From Clostridia bacterium (GTDB lineage: Bacteria; Bacillota; Clostridia; Oscillospirales; Acutalibacteraceae), in contig JAKSQL010000060.1 of the NCBI GenBank assembly GCA_024404125.1, forward strand, positions 1 to 6,060: a DNA stretch of 6,060 nt. The letters are read 5' to 3'. Under the pieces are notes generated by a model, which saw nothing but the letters and a program-made list of their open reading frames with translations, was not told the origin of the DNA and did no database searches. Both the position numbers and the translations under genes were made by a program. The first letter of the stretch is position 1; each line of letters starts with the position of its first letter. Shown piece after piece: positions 1 to 6,060 of this stretch.

Positions 1-535
1 CCTCGTTCATGGTATCGGGTATCTTTGAAAAGTCACATACAAGTGAGTTGTTTTTGGAAATAGGGTCATCTTGACGGTAAGGAACAAAGTATATATTTTT
101 GGTGTTCTGCAAAAGCCCGATATTTTTTGCGCTTGCCCCTAATGCATCGTTAGTAGCAATAGCGAGAACTACGGGCTTGTTATTCCTAAGGTGTGCTTTA
201 ACCGCCATAGTTACCGGCGTATCGGTTATTCCGAGCGCTATTTTTGCGGCGGTATTACCCGTACAGGGCGAAACGATTATTATATCAAGCAGATTTTTAG
301 GCCCTATCGGCTCGGCGGAGGGGATATCGTGTATTATTTCATCGCCGCAAATTTCTCTTACCTCGCGTTTTAAATCCTCCGCTTTCATAAAGCGCGTATC
401 GGTATCGTACACTATTTGCGACATAATCGGTTTTATGTTTATATCAAGTTTTGCAAGTTCTCTTAACGCTTCAAGTGATTTCTTTATGGTACAAAAAGAA
501 CCGCAAAACGCATATCCAACAGTAAGACGTTGCAT
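1..535 (-). CDS. dpaB: Dipicolinate synthase subunit B (partial, C-terminus beyond window)
   Basis: This is the flavoprotein-fold subunit of dipicolinate synthase. With DpaA it oxidises dihydrodipicolinate, from the lysine pathway, to dipicolinic acid in the sporulating mother cell, for export into the forespore core. The 178 visible residues start MQRLTVGYAFCGSFCT, which matches the family's N-terminal G-x-x-F-x-G-S-x-C-T pattern. They continue with AEPIGPKNLLD (75-84), a phosphate-binding-type stretch SPCTGNTAAKIA (89-100), and KPVVLAIATNDALG (120-133), ending with YFVPYRQDDP (149-158). From memory these closely parallel Bacillus subtilis SpoVFB, which is about 200 residues, so roughly 20 C-terminal residues are missing. 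The ATG at 533-535 lies 6 nt beyond the dpaA stop and has a strong AAGGAG upstream. Gene order dpaA-dpaB is the usual one. The family call is very secure. The role is inferred from homology. Confidence 0.95.
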   Translation of the reverse strand, partial: MQRLTVGYAFCGSFCTIKKSLEALRELAKLDINIKPIMSQIVYDTDTRFMKAEDLKREVREICGDEIIHDIPSAEPIGPKNLLDIIIVSPCTGNTAAKIALGITDTPVTMAVKAHLRNNKPVVLAIATNDALGASAKNIGLLQNTKNIYFVPYRQDDPISKNNSLVCDFSKIPDTMNE

Positions 536-541
536 AAACTT

Positions 542-1333
542 TTATCTCCTTGCGGTAATTAGTCGGATTACGGTATCGGATATTATCTTTCCCGCCGTTT
601 TAGGTGCGGTTTTACCGGGGAGCCCCGGCAGTTTAAAGTAAACGGCGCCTATACTTTCGGCATAAGTTTTTTCAATGCAACCTTTTGTTGACAGGTCTAT
701 TATAACCGTGCCTTTAAGCATTTCTTCGCACCCGTTTAGTATAGGCGCATCTATACTGTTAAAGATAACATCATATTTTTCGGTACTGTTTTTTATTTCG
801 TACGTATTTACGTGCTTTACGTTAAGTGAGGATATATATGCAAAATCCGCATCTTTTCTTGCACTTACGGTAACGTTTTTGCATAAGGGTGTTATGCGGG
901 TAAGGAGTGTTTTTGAAACCCTGCCGAACCCCGTTATAAGAACGTTTGCATCACAAAGCGCAAAGTCGGTGCTTTGTATTGCGTAGGCAATGGCACCCTC
1001 GGCTGTGAGCACCGCGTTTTTAACCGCAAAATCGTCATACTCGGCATAGCAAACGGAGTTTTTATTTTCAAGAGGTAAATTGCCGCTTAATATAAGTTTG
1101 TTATCGGGTATGTCTTTTAGAATATCAAGCGATATATTTTGATCTGTTAACGGACAGTAGACAGTTTTACCGTCCTTTGTTGCGGGAACGGGTAAAAGTA
1201 TTACGTCACTGCTTAAAAGGTTGCCGCTGTCGTGCTTGTAAAGTCCGATACTGTCGGTTTCGTAACCGTTTGCTTTCAGATATTCGTCTGCATAGCGCAT
1301 ACGCATATCTCCGCCTAAAAGAGTAATTTTCAT
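542..1333 (-). CDS. dpaA: Dipicolinate synthase subunit A
   Basis: This is the NAD(P)-binding subunit of dipicolinate synthase (SpoVFA), which works with DpaB to make dipicolinic acid for spore core dehydration and heat resistance. From the ATG at 1331-1333 the protein is 263 residues, somewhat shorter than the roughly 297 I recall for B. subtilis. It opens with KITLLGGDMR, the conserved GGD near the N-terminus. It then has VILLPVPATKDG (44-55), a Rossmann fingerprint VLITGFGRVSKTL (131-143, G-x-G-x-x-S), and the family's C-terminal signature LPGLPGKTAPKTAG (235-248). A GTG three codons upstream (1340-1342) is an alternative start. I prefer the ATG because MKITLLGGD aligns with the family start and a GTGAT sequence, matching the 3' part of the Shine-Dalgarno consensus, sits 4 nt before it. 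That ribosome site is weak. The gene follows cca on the same strand but a terminator lies between them. It forms a two-gene unit with dpaB, probably active only during sporulation. Confidence 0.94.
   Translation of the reverse strand: MKITLLGGDMRMRYADEYLKANGYETDSIGLYKHDSGNLLSSDVILLPVPATKDGKTVYCPLTDQNISLDILKDIPDNKLILSGNLPLENKNSVCYAEYDDFAVKNAVLTAEGAIAYAIQSTDFALCDANVLITGFGRVSKTLLTRITPLCKNVTVSARKDADFAYISSLNVKHVNTYEIKNSTEKYDVIFNSIDAPILNGCEEMLKGTVIIDLSTKGCIEKTYAESIGAVYFKLPGLPGKTAPKTAGKIISDTVIRLITARR
546..551 (-). promoter_or_regulatory. Ribosome binding site of dpaB, inside the end of dpaA
   Basis: AAGGAG on the minus strand lies 10 nt before the dpaB ATG and within the last codons of dpaA. A ribosome terminating on dpaA therefore stops over this site. 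This suggests translational coupling and balanced synthesis of the two synthase subunits. It also fixes the dpaB start. Confidence 0.85.
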
Positions 1334-1352
1334 AAATATCACATCACAGTAT

Positions 1353-1402
1353 AAAAAATAAAGCGCCGAAAATGTAATTCAATACATTCTATGGCGCTTT
1401 AT
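1353..1402 (-). terminator. Rho-independent terminator after cca
   Basis: Read on the minus strand, an outer 10-bp stem pairs 1393-1402 with 1358-1367 (core AAAGCGCC / GGCGCTTT). Inside it is a second 6-bp stem (AATGTA / TACATT) with the 6-nt loop TTGAAT, and six T's follow at 1358-1353. It begins about 10 nt after the cca stop and ends about 20 nt before dpaA, so it would end cca transcripts. There is no plus-strand gene to its left that it could serve, and the T-run lies only on the minus-strand side. Confidence 0.85.
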
Positions 1403-1412
1403 ATATTTTAGT
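1385..1412 (-). promoter_or_regulatory. Candidate sigma-K-like promoter for dpaAB
   Basis: On the minus strand, CATAGAATG (1393-1385) resembles the sigma-K -10 consensus CATAnnnTA in all but the last base. An AC dinucleotide (1412-1411, in the cca stop region) stands 17 nt upstream as a possible -35. The predicted start, about 1379, falls in the loop of the terminator hairpin. Expression of dpaAB under sigma-K is established for Bacillus. The site itself is a short, degenerate match chosen by eye, so it is tentative. Confidence 0.35.
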
Positions 1413-2578
1413 TACCGTTTTGTATTTAAAATATCAAACAGTTTTTCTTTTTGGTTAAGTGACGGATTATCCGTTACCTTTTCAAGTAAAAATTCAAGGG
1501 TGTCGCCCGTATCTTTGCCGGTTATACCGAGAGTTTTAAGGTCGTTGCCGTCAATTTTAAGGTGACTTATTTTATACGGTTCGTTAAGGTTAAGTATGTC
1601 GCGTATTTCGCTTAGAGCGACTTTTGTATCAGCAGCAGAGGATACGGATATATATTCTAAATAATCGGTAACGGGTTTAATGTCATACCGGTTTAATAAC
1701 CGCTTGATTTCATACCTGCTTTCGTAAGTTGCATTTTTGTTTAGTTCTTCAAGTGCATTTATATATGTTTTTGTTTTGTTTTCGGCTTTTAAGCTGTCAA
1801 GCACCGCATTTATATCGCACTCGCACTGTTTTAAAAATGCGTAAAATTTTAACTCTTTGCTTTTTAAAAGTGTAAGTTTTTTAAGACCTTTACAGTCTTT
1901 AATCCCTATACTTTCAAGTCCGCCACACTTAATCAGAATTTCCAATGCCGCAGGATTTATACCCTCTACGGCTTTTTTAAGTTCACCGTAAATTCTTTCA
2001 CTGCTCACATAGGAAAGCAAATGCGCGTTATGTTTTGCGGCATTAAGGGTGTTTTCTTCTATATCAAAGTCAAGAACACTTTTAAATCTTATAAGTCGCA
2101 GTATTCGTAATGCGTCTTCTTTAAAGCGGGTGTCGGCATCGCCTACGGCTTTAAGTATTTTGGCATTTATATCCGCTTGCCCCGAAAACAAATCAACAAT
2201 GCCATTGTTTTGATTATAGCAAATGGCATTTACCGTAAAATCGCGTCTTGATAAGTCTTCTTTGATATTACTTACAAACTCCACTTTGTCGGGCCGGCGA
2301 TTATCACTGTAACCGTATTCAGTGCGGTAGGTTGTAACCTCAATCGGAACACCGCAGGATATTACCGTAACCGTACCGTGCTTTATTCCCGTATCTGCGG
2401 TATTTTTAAAAATACTCTTAATTTGCTTTGGTGTCGCGTTCGTTGTAATGTCATAGTCTTTCGGTACTATGCCCATAAGCATATCACGTACGCATCCGCC
2501 TACGGCATACGCCTCAAACCCCGCGCTTTCAAGGGATAAAATAACACAGTTTACATACTTTGGTAAAATAAGTTCCAT
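1412..2578 (-). CDS. cca: CCA tRNA nucleotidyltransferase (class II)
   Basis: The enzyme adds or repairs the 3'-terminal CCA of tRNAs in the cytoplasm without a nucleic acid template. From the ATG at 2576-2578 it is 388 residues, close to the roughly 397 of B. subtilis. Visible class II motifs in order are: AVGGCVRDMLMG followed by KDYDITTNA with the metal-binding D-x-D (D41, D43); the flexible-loop region YRTEYGYSDNRRPDKVEF (84-101); DLSRRDFTVNAI with RRD (111-113); the nucleotide-selecting EDALRILR (E154, D155, R158); and SSERIYGEL (E194, R195). The head and neck are canonical. The C-terminal body and tail are diverged, as is normal, and no HD phosphohydrolase domain is seen. All motifs needed for full CCA addition appear present, but this family also contains CC-adding and poly(A) enzymes, so exact specificity is inferred. 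The gene is divergent from murC and followed by a terminator. Confidence 0.93.
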   Translation of the reverse strand: MELILPKYVNCVILSLESAGFEAYAVGGCVRDMLMGIVPKDYDITTNATPKQIKSIFKNTADTGIKHGTVTVISCGVPIEVTTYRTEYGYSDNRRPDKVEFVSNIKEDLSRRDFTVNAICYNQNNGIVDLFSGQADINAKILKAVGDADTRFKEDALRILRLIRFKSVLDFDIEENTLNAAKHNAHLLSYVSSERIYGELKKAVEGINPAALEILIKCGGLESIGIKDCKGLKKLTLLKSKELKFYAFLKQCECDINAVLDSLKAENKTKTYINALEELNKNATYESRYEIKRLLNRYDIKPVTDYLEYISVSSAADTKVALSEIRDILNLNEPYKISHLKIDGNDLKTLGITGKDTGDTLEFLLEKVTDNPSLNQKEKLFDILNTKR

Positions 2579-2582
2579 TTTT

Positions 2583-2593
2583 TCACCCACTTT
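2583..2593 (-). promoter_or_regulatory. Ribosome binding site that decides the cca start
   Basis: AAAGTGGGTGA on the minus strand matches 9 of 11 bases of the extended Shine-Dalgarno AAAGGAGGTGA and sits correctly for the ATG at 2578. The alternative GTG at 2588-2590, which would give 392 residues, lies inside this site and has no ribosome site of its own. The ATG is therefore preferred. Confidence 0.75.
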
Positions 2594-2605
2594 ATAATAA
2601 AAAGG

Positions 2606-2634
2606 TTTATTTTTAGTTTAATTTGTTATATAAT
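2606..2634 (+). promoter_or_regulatory. Putative vegetative promoter of the murC operon
   Basis: A perfect -10 hexamer TATAAT lies at 2629-2634. At 17 nt spacing the -35 position reads TTTATT (2606-2611), only 3 of 6 against TTGACA. Transcription would start around 2641 and give a leader of about 35 nt before the murC start. The -10 itself sits in a 5-bp inverted repeat (GTTAT-ATA-ATAAC, 2625-2637). No equally good promoter was found for the divergent cca gene. The region is so AT-rich that chance matches are likely. Confidence 0.5.
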
Positions 2635-2635
2635 A

Positions 2636-2647
2636 ACCTATATAGGT
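2636..2647. repeat. Perfect 12-bp palindrome at the predicted murC transcription start
   Basis: ACCTATATAGGT is its own reverse complement. It has no loop, so it is better suited to binding a dimeric protein than to forming an RNA hairpin. It begins 2 nt after the -10 box of the murC promoter and spans its predicted start point, where an operator would block initiation. No second copy was noticed in the window. Operator function is inference. Confidence 0.4.
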
Positions 2648-2662
2648 AAATTTTTCTTTTTC

Positions 2663-2667
2663 GGGAG
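2663..2667 (+). promoter_or_regulatory. Ribosome binding site that decides the murC start (TTG)
   Basis: GGGAG lies 8 nt before the TTG codon at 2676-2678. The upstream in-frame GTG at 2667-2669 overlaps this site and is preceded only by a pyrimidine tract, so it cannot use it. murC therefore probably starts at the rare TTG codon. Confidence 0.65.
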
Positions 2668-2675
2668 TGTACGCC

Positions 2676-4049
2676 TTGAAAACGTTAAGGGAAGAGGATA
2701 AAATCCTCGATAAAATCAAACATATTCATATGGTCGGAATAGGCGGCAGCGGTATGTATCCGCTTGCCGAGATTTTAAATGCCAAAGGGTATACCGTATC
2801 CGGCTCTGATAAAAACGTTACAGAACTTACAAGACGGCTTGAAACACTTGGTATAAAAGTGTATTGCGGTCAGTCAAAAGAGAACGTAACGGGAGCGCAA
2901 CTCGTGGTATATTCCGCCGCGGTGCCTGAAAACAACCCCGAGCGCATAGCCGCAAAAGAACTCAACATTCCCACAATGGAACGCTCACACCTGCTTGGTG
3001 CGCTCACCCGCAAATACGATAACGTAATCGGTGTGTGCGGTACCCACGGTAAAACTACCGTTACCTCTATGATAACACAAATCTTGCTACTTAACAAGAT
3101 GCAACCTACTGCGGTTATCGGGGGCAAACTGCCGATAGCGGATTCATTCTGTGTTGTAGGCAATTCTCAAAACTTTGTTTGCGAATCCTGTGAGTTTGTA
3201 GATAGCTTTTTGCAGTTCTCACCCGATATATCGGTACTTCTTAACATTGATAACGACCACCTTGATTATTTCGGTACAATGGAAAATCTTGAAAAGTCGT
3301 TTTTAAAGTTTATATCAATGTCAAAAATCTGTTATGCGAACGGGGACGACAGTAGGGTAAGACACGTCTTGTCGCAAACTGGCATAAAAAAAGTCACCTA
3401 CGGATTTGAAAGCACCAACGATTACTATGCCGCAAATATTACGGCAGGTAAGCGCGGGTATTGTTTTGACGTTGTAAAGCAGGGCAAAACATTAGGTAAA
3501 CTTTGTATGTCGGTACCGGGCAGACACAATATTTTAAACGGTCTTGTAAGTTTCGCGGTATGCTTTGAAATGGGTGTTAATCCGTGCGATATAGCAAATT
3601 CACTTGAAAAATTCAGCGGGGCAGGCAGGCGCTTTGAGTTTATAGGCGAAGTAAACGGCATTACCGTTGCTGATGATTATGCTCATCACCCTACCGAGAT
3701 AGCCGCTACTTTAAATGCCGCAAAATCGCTTGATTATAAAAGGGTAATAGTTGTATTTCAACCTTATACCTATTCCCGCGTTAACAATTTGAAGGACGGT
3801 ATGATAGAGTCACTCTCTATTGCCGACAAGGTCTTTTTAACACCTATTGTGGCATCAAGAGAAACAAATATTTACAACGTATCCTCTTTTGATATTGCAA
3901 AGGGAATAGATGGTGCCGAGGTAATAGAGGATTATGATATTTTAGCGCAAAGAATGTTAAATGCGGCTCAAAGCGGTGACATAATTATCACTATGGGTGC
4001 AGGCGATATATATAAAGTGGCAAGAAAAATAGTGGAGAAAAACAAATGA
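2676..4049 (+). CDS. murC: UDP-N-acetylmuramate--L-alanine ligase MurC
   Basis: This cytoplasmic ATP-dependent ligase joins L-alanine to UDP-MurNAc, the first amino acid of the peptidoglycan stem peptide. From the TTG start it is 457 residues, normal for the family. The N-terminal UDP-binding domain has HMVGIGGSGMYPLAEIL (18-34). The central ATPase domain has GTHGKTT (122-128) and LNIDNDHLDYFG (189-200). The C-terminal domain has GRHNILN (282-288), GAGRRFE (315-321), DDYAHHPTEI (333-342, the MurC hallmark), FQPYTYSR (361-368) and GAGDIYKV (441-448). The metal-site segment reads CESCEFVDSF (169-178) rather than the common EADESDGSF. I believe this variant is known from clostridial MurC, so it is probably not a defect. 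It is first in a rightward operon, and its stop overlaps the next gene's start by 4 nt. The gene lacks its usual division/cell-wall neighbours in this window. Confidence 0.95.
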   Translation: MKTLREEDKILDKIKHIHMVGIGGSGMYPLAEILNAKGYTVSGSDKNVTELTRRLETLGIKVYCGQSKENVTGAQLVVYSAAVPENNPERIAAKELNIPTMERSHLLGALTRKYDNVIGVCGTHGKTTVTSMITQILLLNKMQPTAVIGGKLPIADSFCVVGNSQNFVCESCEFVDSFLQFSPDISVLLNIDNDHLDYFGTMENLEKSFLKFISMSKICYANGDDSRVRHVLSQTGIKKVTYGFESTNDYYAANITAGKRGYCFDVVKQGKTLGKLCMSVPGRHNILNGLVSFAVCFEMGVNPCDIANSLEKFSGAGRRFEFIGEVNGITVADDYAHHPTEIAATLNAAKSLDYKRVIVVFQPYTYSRVNNLKDGMIESLSIADKVFLTPIVASRETNIYNVSSFDIAKGIDGAEVIEDYDILAQRMLNAAQSGDIIITMGAGDIYKVARKIVEKNK

Positions 4050-5188
4050 AAACCGTAAAACTTTACGATGAAAATTCCCATCTTTTCGAGTTTTCCGCAG
4101 TTGTTACCGAGTGCGAAAAATGTGATAAGGGATATAAAATAACACTTGATAAGACCGCATTTTTTCCCGAGGGAGGCGGTCAGTCAAGCGACAGAGGAAC
4201 AATTGATAATGTAAGTGTCTTTGATGTAAAGATTAAAGACGGCATCATTTATCACTATGCCGATACTTTTATTGCGGCAGGAAAAACCGTAAACTGCTCA
4301 CTTGATAAAAACCGCAGATTTTACTTTATGCAGAACCATTCGGGCGAGCATATTGTTTCGGGAATAGTAAACAAACTGTACGGCTTTGAAAACGTGGGAT
4401 TTCATTTGGGAGATGACTTTGTAACGCTCGATTTTAACGGCATATTAGACCGTAATCAGCTTGATGAAATCGAATATATCGCAAACGAGAAAATATGGCA
4501 AAACGTAAAATTCAAAGCATATTATCCTACAAAAGAGGAACTTTCAAAACTTGAGTATCGCAGTAAAAAAGAACTTGAGGGCGATATAAGAATAGTTGAG
4601 ATAGAGAATACCGATATATGCGCTTGCTGTGCGCCTCACGTAAACAGCGCCTGCGAAATCGGAGTGATAAAACTGCTTGACACTCAAAAAATGCGCGGCG
4701 GCACCCGTATATTTATGAAATGCGGCAACTTTGCGCTAAACGATTACCGCCAAAAATATGAGAGTATTTACGGCATATCGTGTCTGCTTTCCGCAAAACA
4801 GAATGAGACTTTAAGTGCGGTGGAAACACTTAATTTAAAATGCGATAATCTATCGGCGGAAAATGCTGCATTAAAGTCAGAACTTGTGGATTTCATAGTA
4901 AAAGAAACTGACAGTAACGATAAAGCGGTATTTTGCGATATGCTTGATATAAAGCAGTTGCAGGCACTTGCAGACGGTTTACATAAAACCTACGGTGGCA
5001 TACGTGCCGCCTTTGCAAAAAAGCAGGACGTATATGCTTTTGCAATTTGCGGTGAAGAGCCGGAATTGAGTGTCTTTTTTGATGAATTAAAGCGAACACT
5101 GAATATAAGAGGCGGCGGTAGAGACGGTATACGTCAAGGCAGTATCGCCGAAACCAAGGAAAGCATTTTAAAAGGGTTTAAGGAGTAG
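4046..5188 (+). CDS. Alanyl-tRNA editing protein, AlaX type with DHHA1 domain
   Basis: This is a free-standing relative of the alanyl-tRNA synthetase editing domain. The family hydrolyses mischarged tRNA(Ala), chiefly Ser-tRNA(Ala), in trans. The 380-residue protein has an N-terminal part with FFPEGGGQSSDRG (39-51), as in AlaRS and AlaX, then the zinc-site motifs NHSGEHIVSG (H98, H102) and CCAPH (C194, H198), followed by RGGTRI (218-222 region). A predicted coiled coil spans about 247-285, rich in leucine and glutamate heptads. A C-terminal DHHA1 domain follows, with its glycine motif RGGGRDG (355-361). All four zinc ligands are present and no aminoacylation domain is present. Length fits the long AlaX class. 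It starts at an ATG overlapping the murC stop (ATGA), with GGAG 8 nt upstream, so translation is probably coupled to murC. Substrate specificity cannot be read from sequence. The family call is secure. Confidence 0.9.
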   Translation: MKTVKLYDENSHLFEFSAVVTECEKCDKGYKITLDKTAFFPEGGGQSSDRGTIDNVSVFDVKIKDGIIYHYADTFIAAGKTVNCSLDKNRRFYFMQNHSGEHIVSGIVNKLYGFENVGFHLGDDFVTLDFNGILDRNQLDEIEYIANEKIWQNVKFKAYYPTKEELSKLEYRSKKELEGDIRIVEIENTDICACCAPHVNSACEIGVIKLLDTQKMRGGTRIFMKCGNFALNDYRQKYESIYGISCLLSAKQNETLSAVETLNLKCDNLSAENAALKSELVDFIVKETDSNDKAVFCDMLDIKQLQALADGLHKTYGGIRAAFAKKQDVYAFAICGEEPELSVFFDELKRTLNIRGGGRDGIRQGSIAETKESILKGFKE

Positions 5189-5190
5189 TT

Positions 5191-6060
5191 ATGGATTGGA
5201 CTGAAATAAAAGCCGAAGTGCCGAGCAAACTTTCCGAAGAGGCGGCGGCAATAGCAAATATGACCGTACCGTACGGCATATATATTGAGGACTATTCAAA
5301 TCTTGAACAGGATGCACTTGATATCGCTCATATAGACCTTATTGATGAGGAACTTATAAATAAGGACAGAACAAAGGCGATTATCCATATTTATATACCG
5401 AAAGAGGAAGATGCGATAGGTGCGGTGCTTTTCTTAAAAGACCGTATGACAGCCGCCGGTATTAATTTTAATATAATGAGCGAAACGGTAGACGATACCG
5501 ATTGGAACGAAAATTGGAAAAAGTATTTTAAATCGCTTGAAATCGGTAAAAAACTTGTTATTTGTCCCTCTTGGGAAAAATACAAAAACAAGGATAACAG
5601 AACGGTTTTAAACCTTGACCCCGGTGCCGCTTTCGGTACGGGTACACATGCAACAACCTCGCTTTGTCTTGAAATTTTGGAGGACTGTGTAAACGAAAAC
5701 ACAGAACTTTTGGATATCGGTACGGGTAGCGGAATACTTGCGGTAGCGGCGCTTTTGTTGGGTGCAAAAAGTGCTGTCGGTGTTGATATAGACGAACTTT
5801 CGGTTGCAACCGCCAATAAAAACGCAAAGCAAAACGGTGTTCATAATAAGGCAAAGTTTTTTGTGGGTGACCTTGCAGAAAATGTAAGCGGTGAGTACGA
5901 TATAGTTTGCGCAAATATCGTGGCGGACGTTGTAATACGGCTTTTTGACGATGTTAAAAAATATATGAAAGAAAACGGCATTTTAATAGTATCGGGAATA
6001 ATAGATATACGTGAAAAAAAAAAAAAAAAAAGTGCTTTTGAACACGGGTTTAAAATGATA
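5191..6060 (+). CDS. prmA: Ribosomal protein L11 methyltransferase (partial, C-terminus beyond window)
   Basis: The enzyme is an S-adenosylmethionine-dependent methyltransferase that methylates ribosomal protein L11. The ATG follows the previous stop by 2 nt, with AAGGAG 5 nt upstream, so it is in the murC operon. The 290 visible residues start MDWTEIKAEVPSKLSEEAAA, a typical L11-recognition domain. They continue with DWNENWKKYFK (104-114), the PrmA signature DPGAAFGTGTHATT (143-156), SAM motif I LLDIGTGSGIL (173-183), the acidic VDID (198-201), the catalytic-region ANIVA (241-245), and VSGIID (267-272). Only about 20-25 C-terminal residues should be missing. No stop codon occurs before the window edge. 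A run of five AAA lysine codons (276-280) near the end is unusual. The spacing from SGII to the downstream GF (14 residues) equals that in B. subtilis PrmA as I recall it, so the frame looks intact. Related genomes often carry an rsmE gene next, which would be outside the window. Confidence 0.94.
   Translation, partial: MDWTEIKAEVPSKLSEEAAAIANMTVPYGIYIEDYSNLEQDALDIAHIDLIDEELINKDRTKAIIHIYIPKEEDAIGAVLFLKDRMTAAGINFNIMSETVDDTDWNENWKKYFKSLEIGKKLVICPSWEKYKNKDNRTVLNLDPGAAFGTGTHATTSLCLEILEDCVNENTELLDIGTGSGILAVAALLLGAKSAVGVDIDELSVATANKNAKQNGVHNKAKFFVGDLAENVSGEYDIVCANIVADVVIRLFDDVKKYMKENGILIVSGIIDIREKKKKKSAFEHGFKMI
6014..6031 (+). repeat. 18-nt adenine homopolymer inside prmA
   Basis: Eighteen uninterrupted A's span the end of a GAA codon, five AAA codons and the first base of an AGT codon. 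The reading frame continues with recognisable PrmA sequence (SAFEHGF) on the far side. It is by far the longest homopolymer in the window. It may be a true slippage-prone tract or a sequencing or assembly artefact. Confidence 0.95.

Noticed and set aside
99..986. Plus-strand open frames of 180 and 103 codons across the dpa genes
   Set aside because: They lie antisense to dpaA and dpaB, whose family motifs are unmistakable. The open frames have no clear ribosome sites and no recognisable protein content.
2591..2635. Minus-strand -10-like boxes (TATTAT at 2594-2599 and 2630-2635) as the cca promoter
   Set aside because: The first would start transcription inside the cca ribosome site. The second has no acceptable -35. 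cca must have a promoter here, but I cannot place it.
2636..2660. Palindrome plus T-rich tract read as a terminator or attenuator before murC
   Set aside because: With a real loop only a 4-bp stem could form, and the T tract is interrupted and several bases away. A protein-binding dyad is more plausible.
2870..3661. Minus-strand open frames of 97 and 78 codons inside murC
   Set aside because: They are antisense to the conserved ATPase and C-terminal regions of murC, have no ribosome site, and resemble no family I know.
4893..5914. Minus-strand open frames antisense to the AlaX gene and prmA
   Set aside because: Four overlapping frames with unlikely composition (His, Arg, Tyr and Phe rich) oppose well-supported genes. 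They are shadows.
1..6060. A novel defence, mobile or biosynthetic system
   Set aside because: All six genes belong to well-known housekeeping or sporulation families. No direct-repeat arrays, terminal inverted repeats, integrases, transposases or unknown gene clusters were seen.

Overview
The window looks like ordinary chromosome from a low-GC, endospore-forming Firmicute, most likely a member of the Clostridia. The evidence is AT-rich DNA (about 40% GC by eye), strong AGGAG-type ribosome binding sites, tightly packed operons, a class II CCA-adding enzyme of the Bacillus/Clostridium type, and both subunits of dipicolinate synthase, which is specific to spore formation. I cannot assign a genus from the sequence alone.

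The left part (1-2578) is transcribed on the minus strand. Read in the direction of transcription it holds cca (CCA tRNA nucleotidyltransferase), a hairpin-plus-T-run terminator, then dpaA and dpaB (dipicolinate synthase subunits A and B). dpaB runs off the left edge about 20 residues short of its expected end. A candidate mother-cell (sigma-K-like) promoter for dpaAB lies inside the upstream arm of the cca terminator. It would start transcription in the hairpin loop.

A short AT-rich divergent region (2579-2675) separates cca from the plus-strand genes. It holds a good -10 box for the rightward operon and a perfect 12-bp palindrome at the predicted transcription start.

The right part (2676-6060) is a plus-strand operon. 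murC (UDP-N-acetylmuramate--L-alanine ligase) overlaps by 4 nt a large alanyl-tRNA editing protein of the AlaX type with a C-terminal DHHA1 domain. Two bases after that gene comes prmA (ribosomal protein L11 methyltransferase), which is cut by the right edge. The genes concern peptidoglycan precursor synthesis, translation fidelity and ribosome modification. MurC uses L-alanine and AlaX guards tRNA(Ala), so alanine is a possible common theme of the first two.

No mobile element, CRISPR array, RNA gene, defence system or unknown multi-gene system is visible. The most notable oddities are an uninterrupted run of 18 A's inside prmA, the terminator/promoter overlap before dpaA, and the palindrome in the divergent promoter region.
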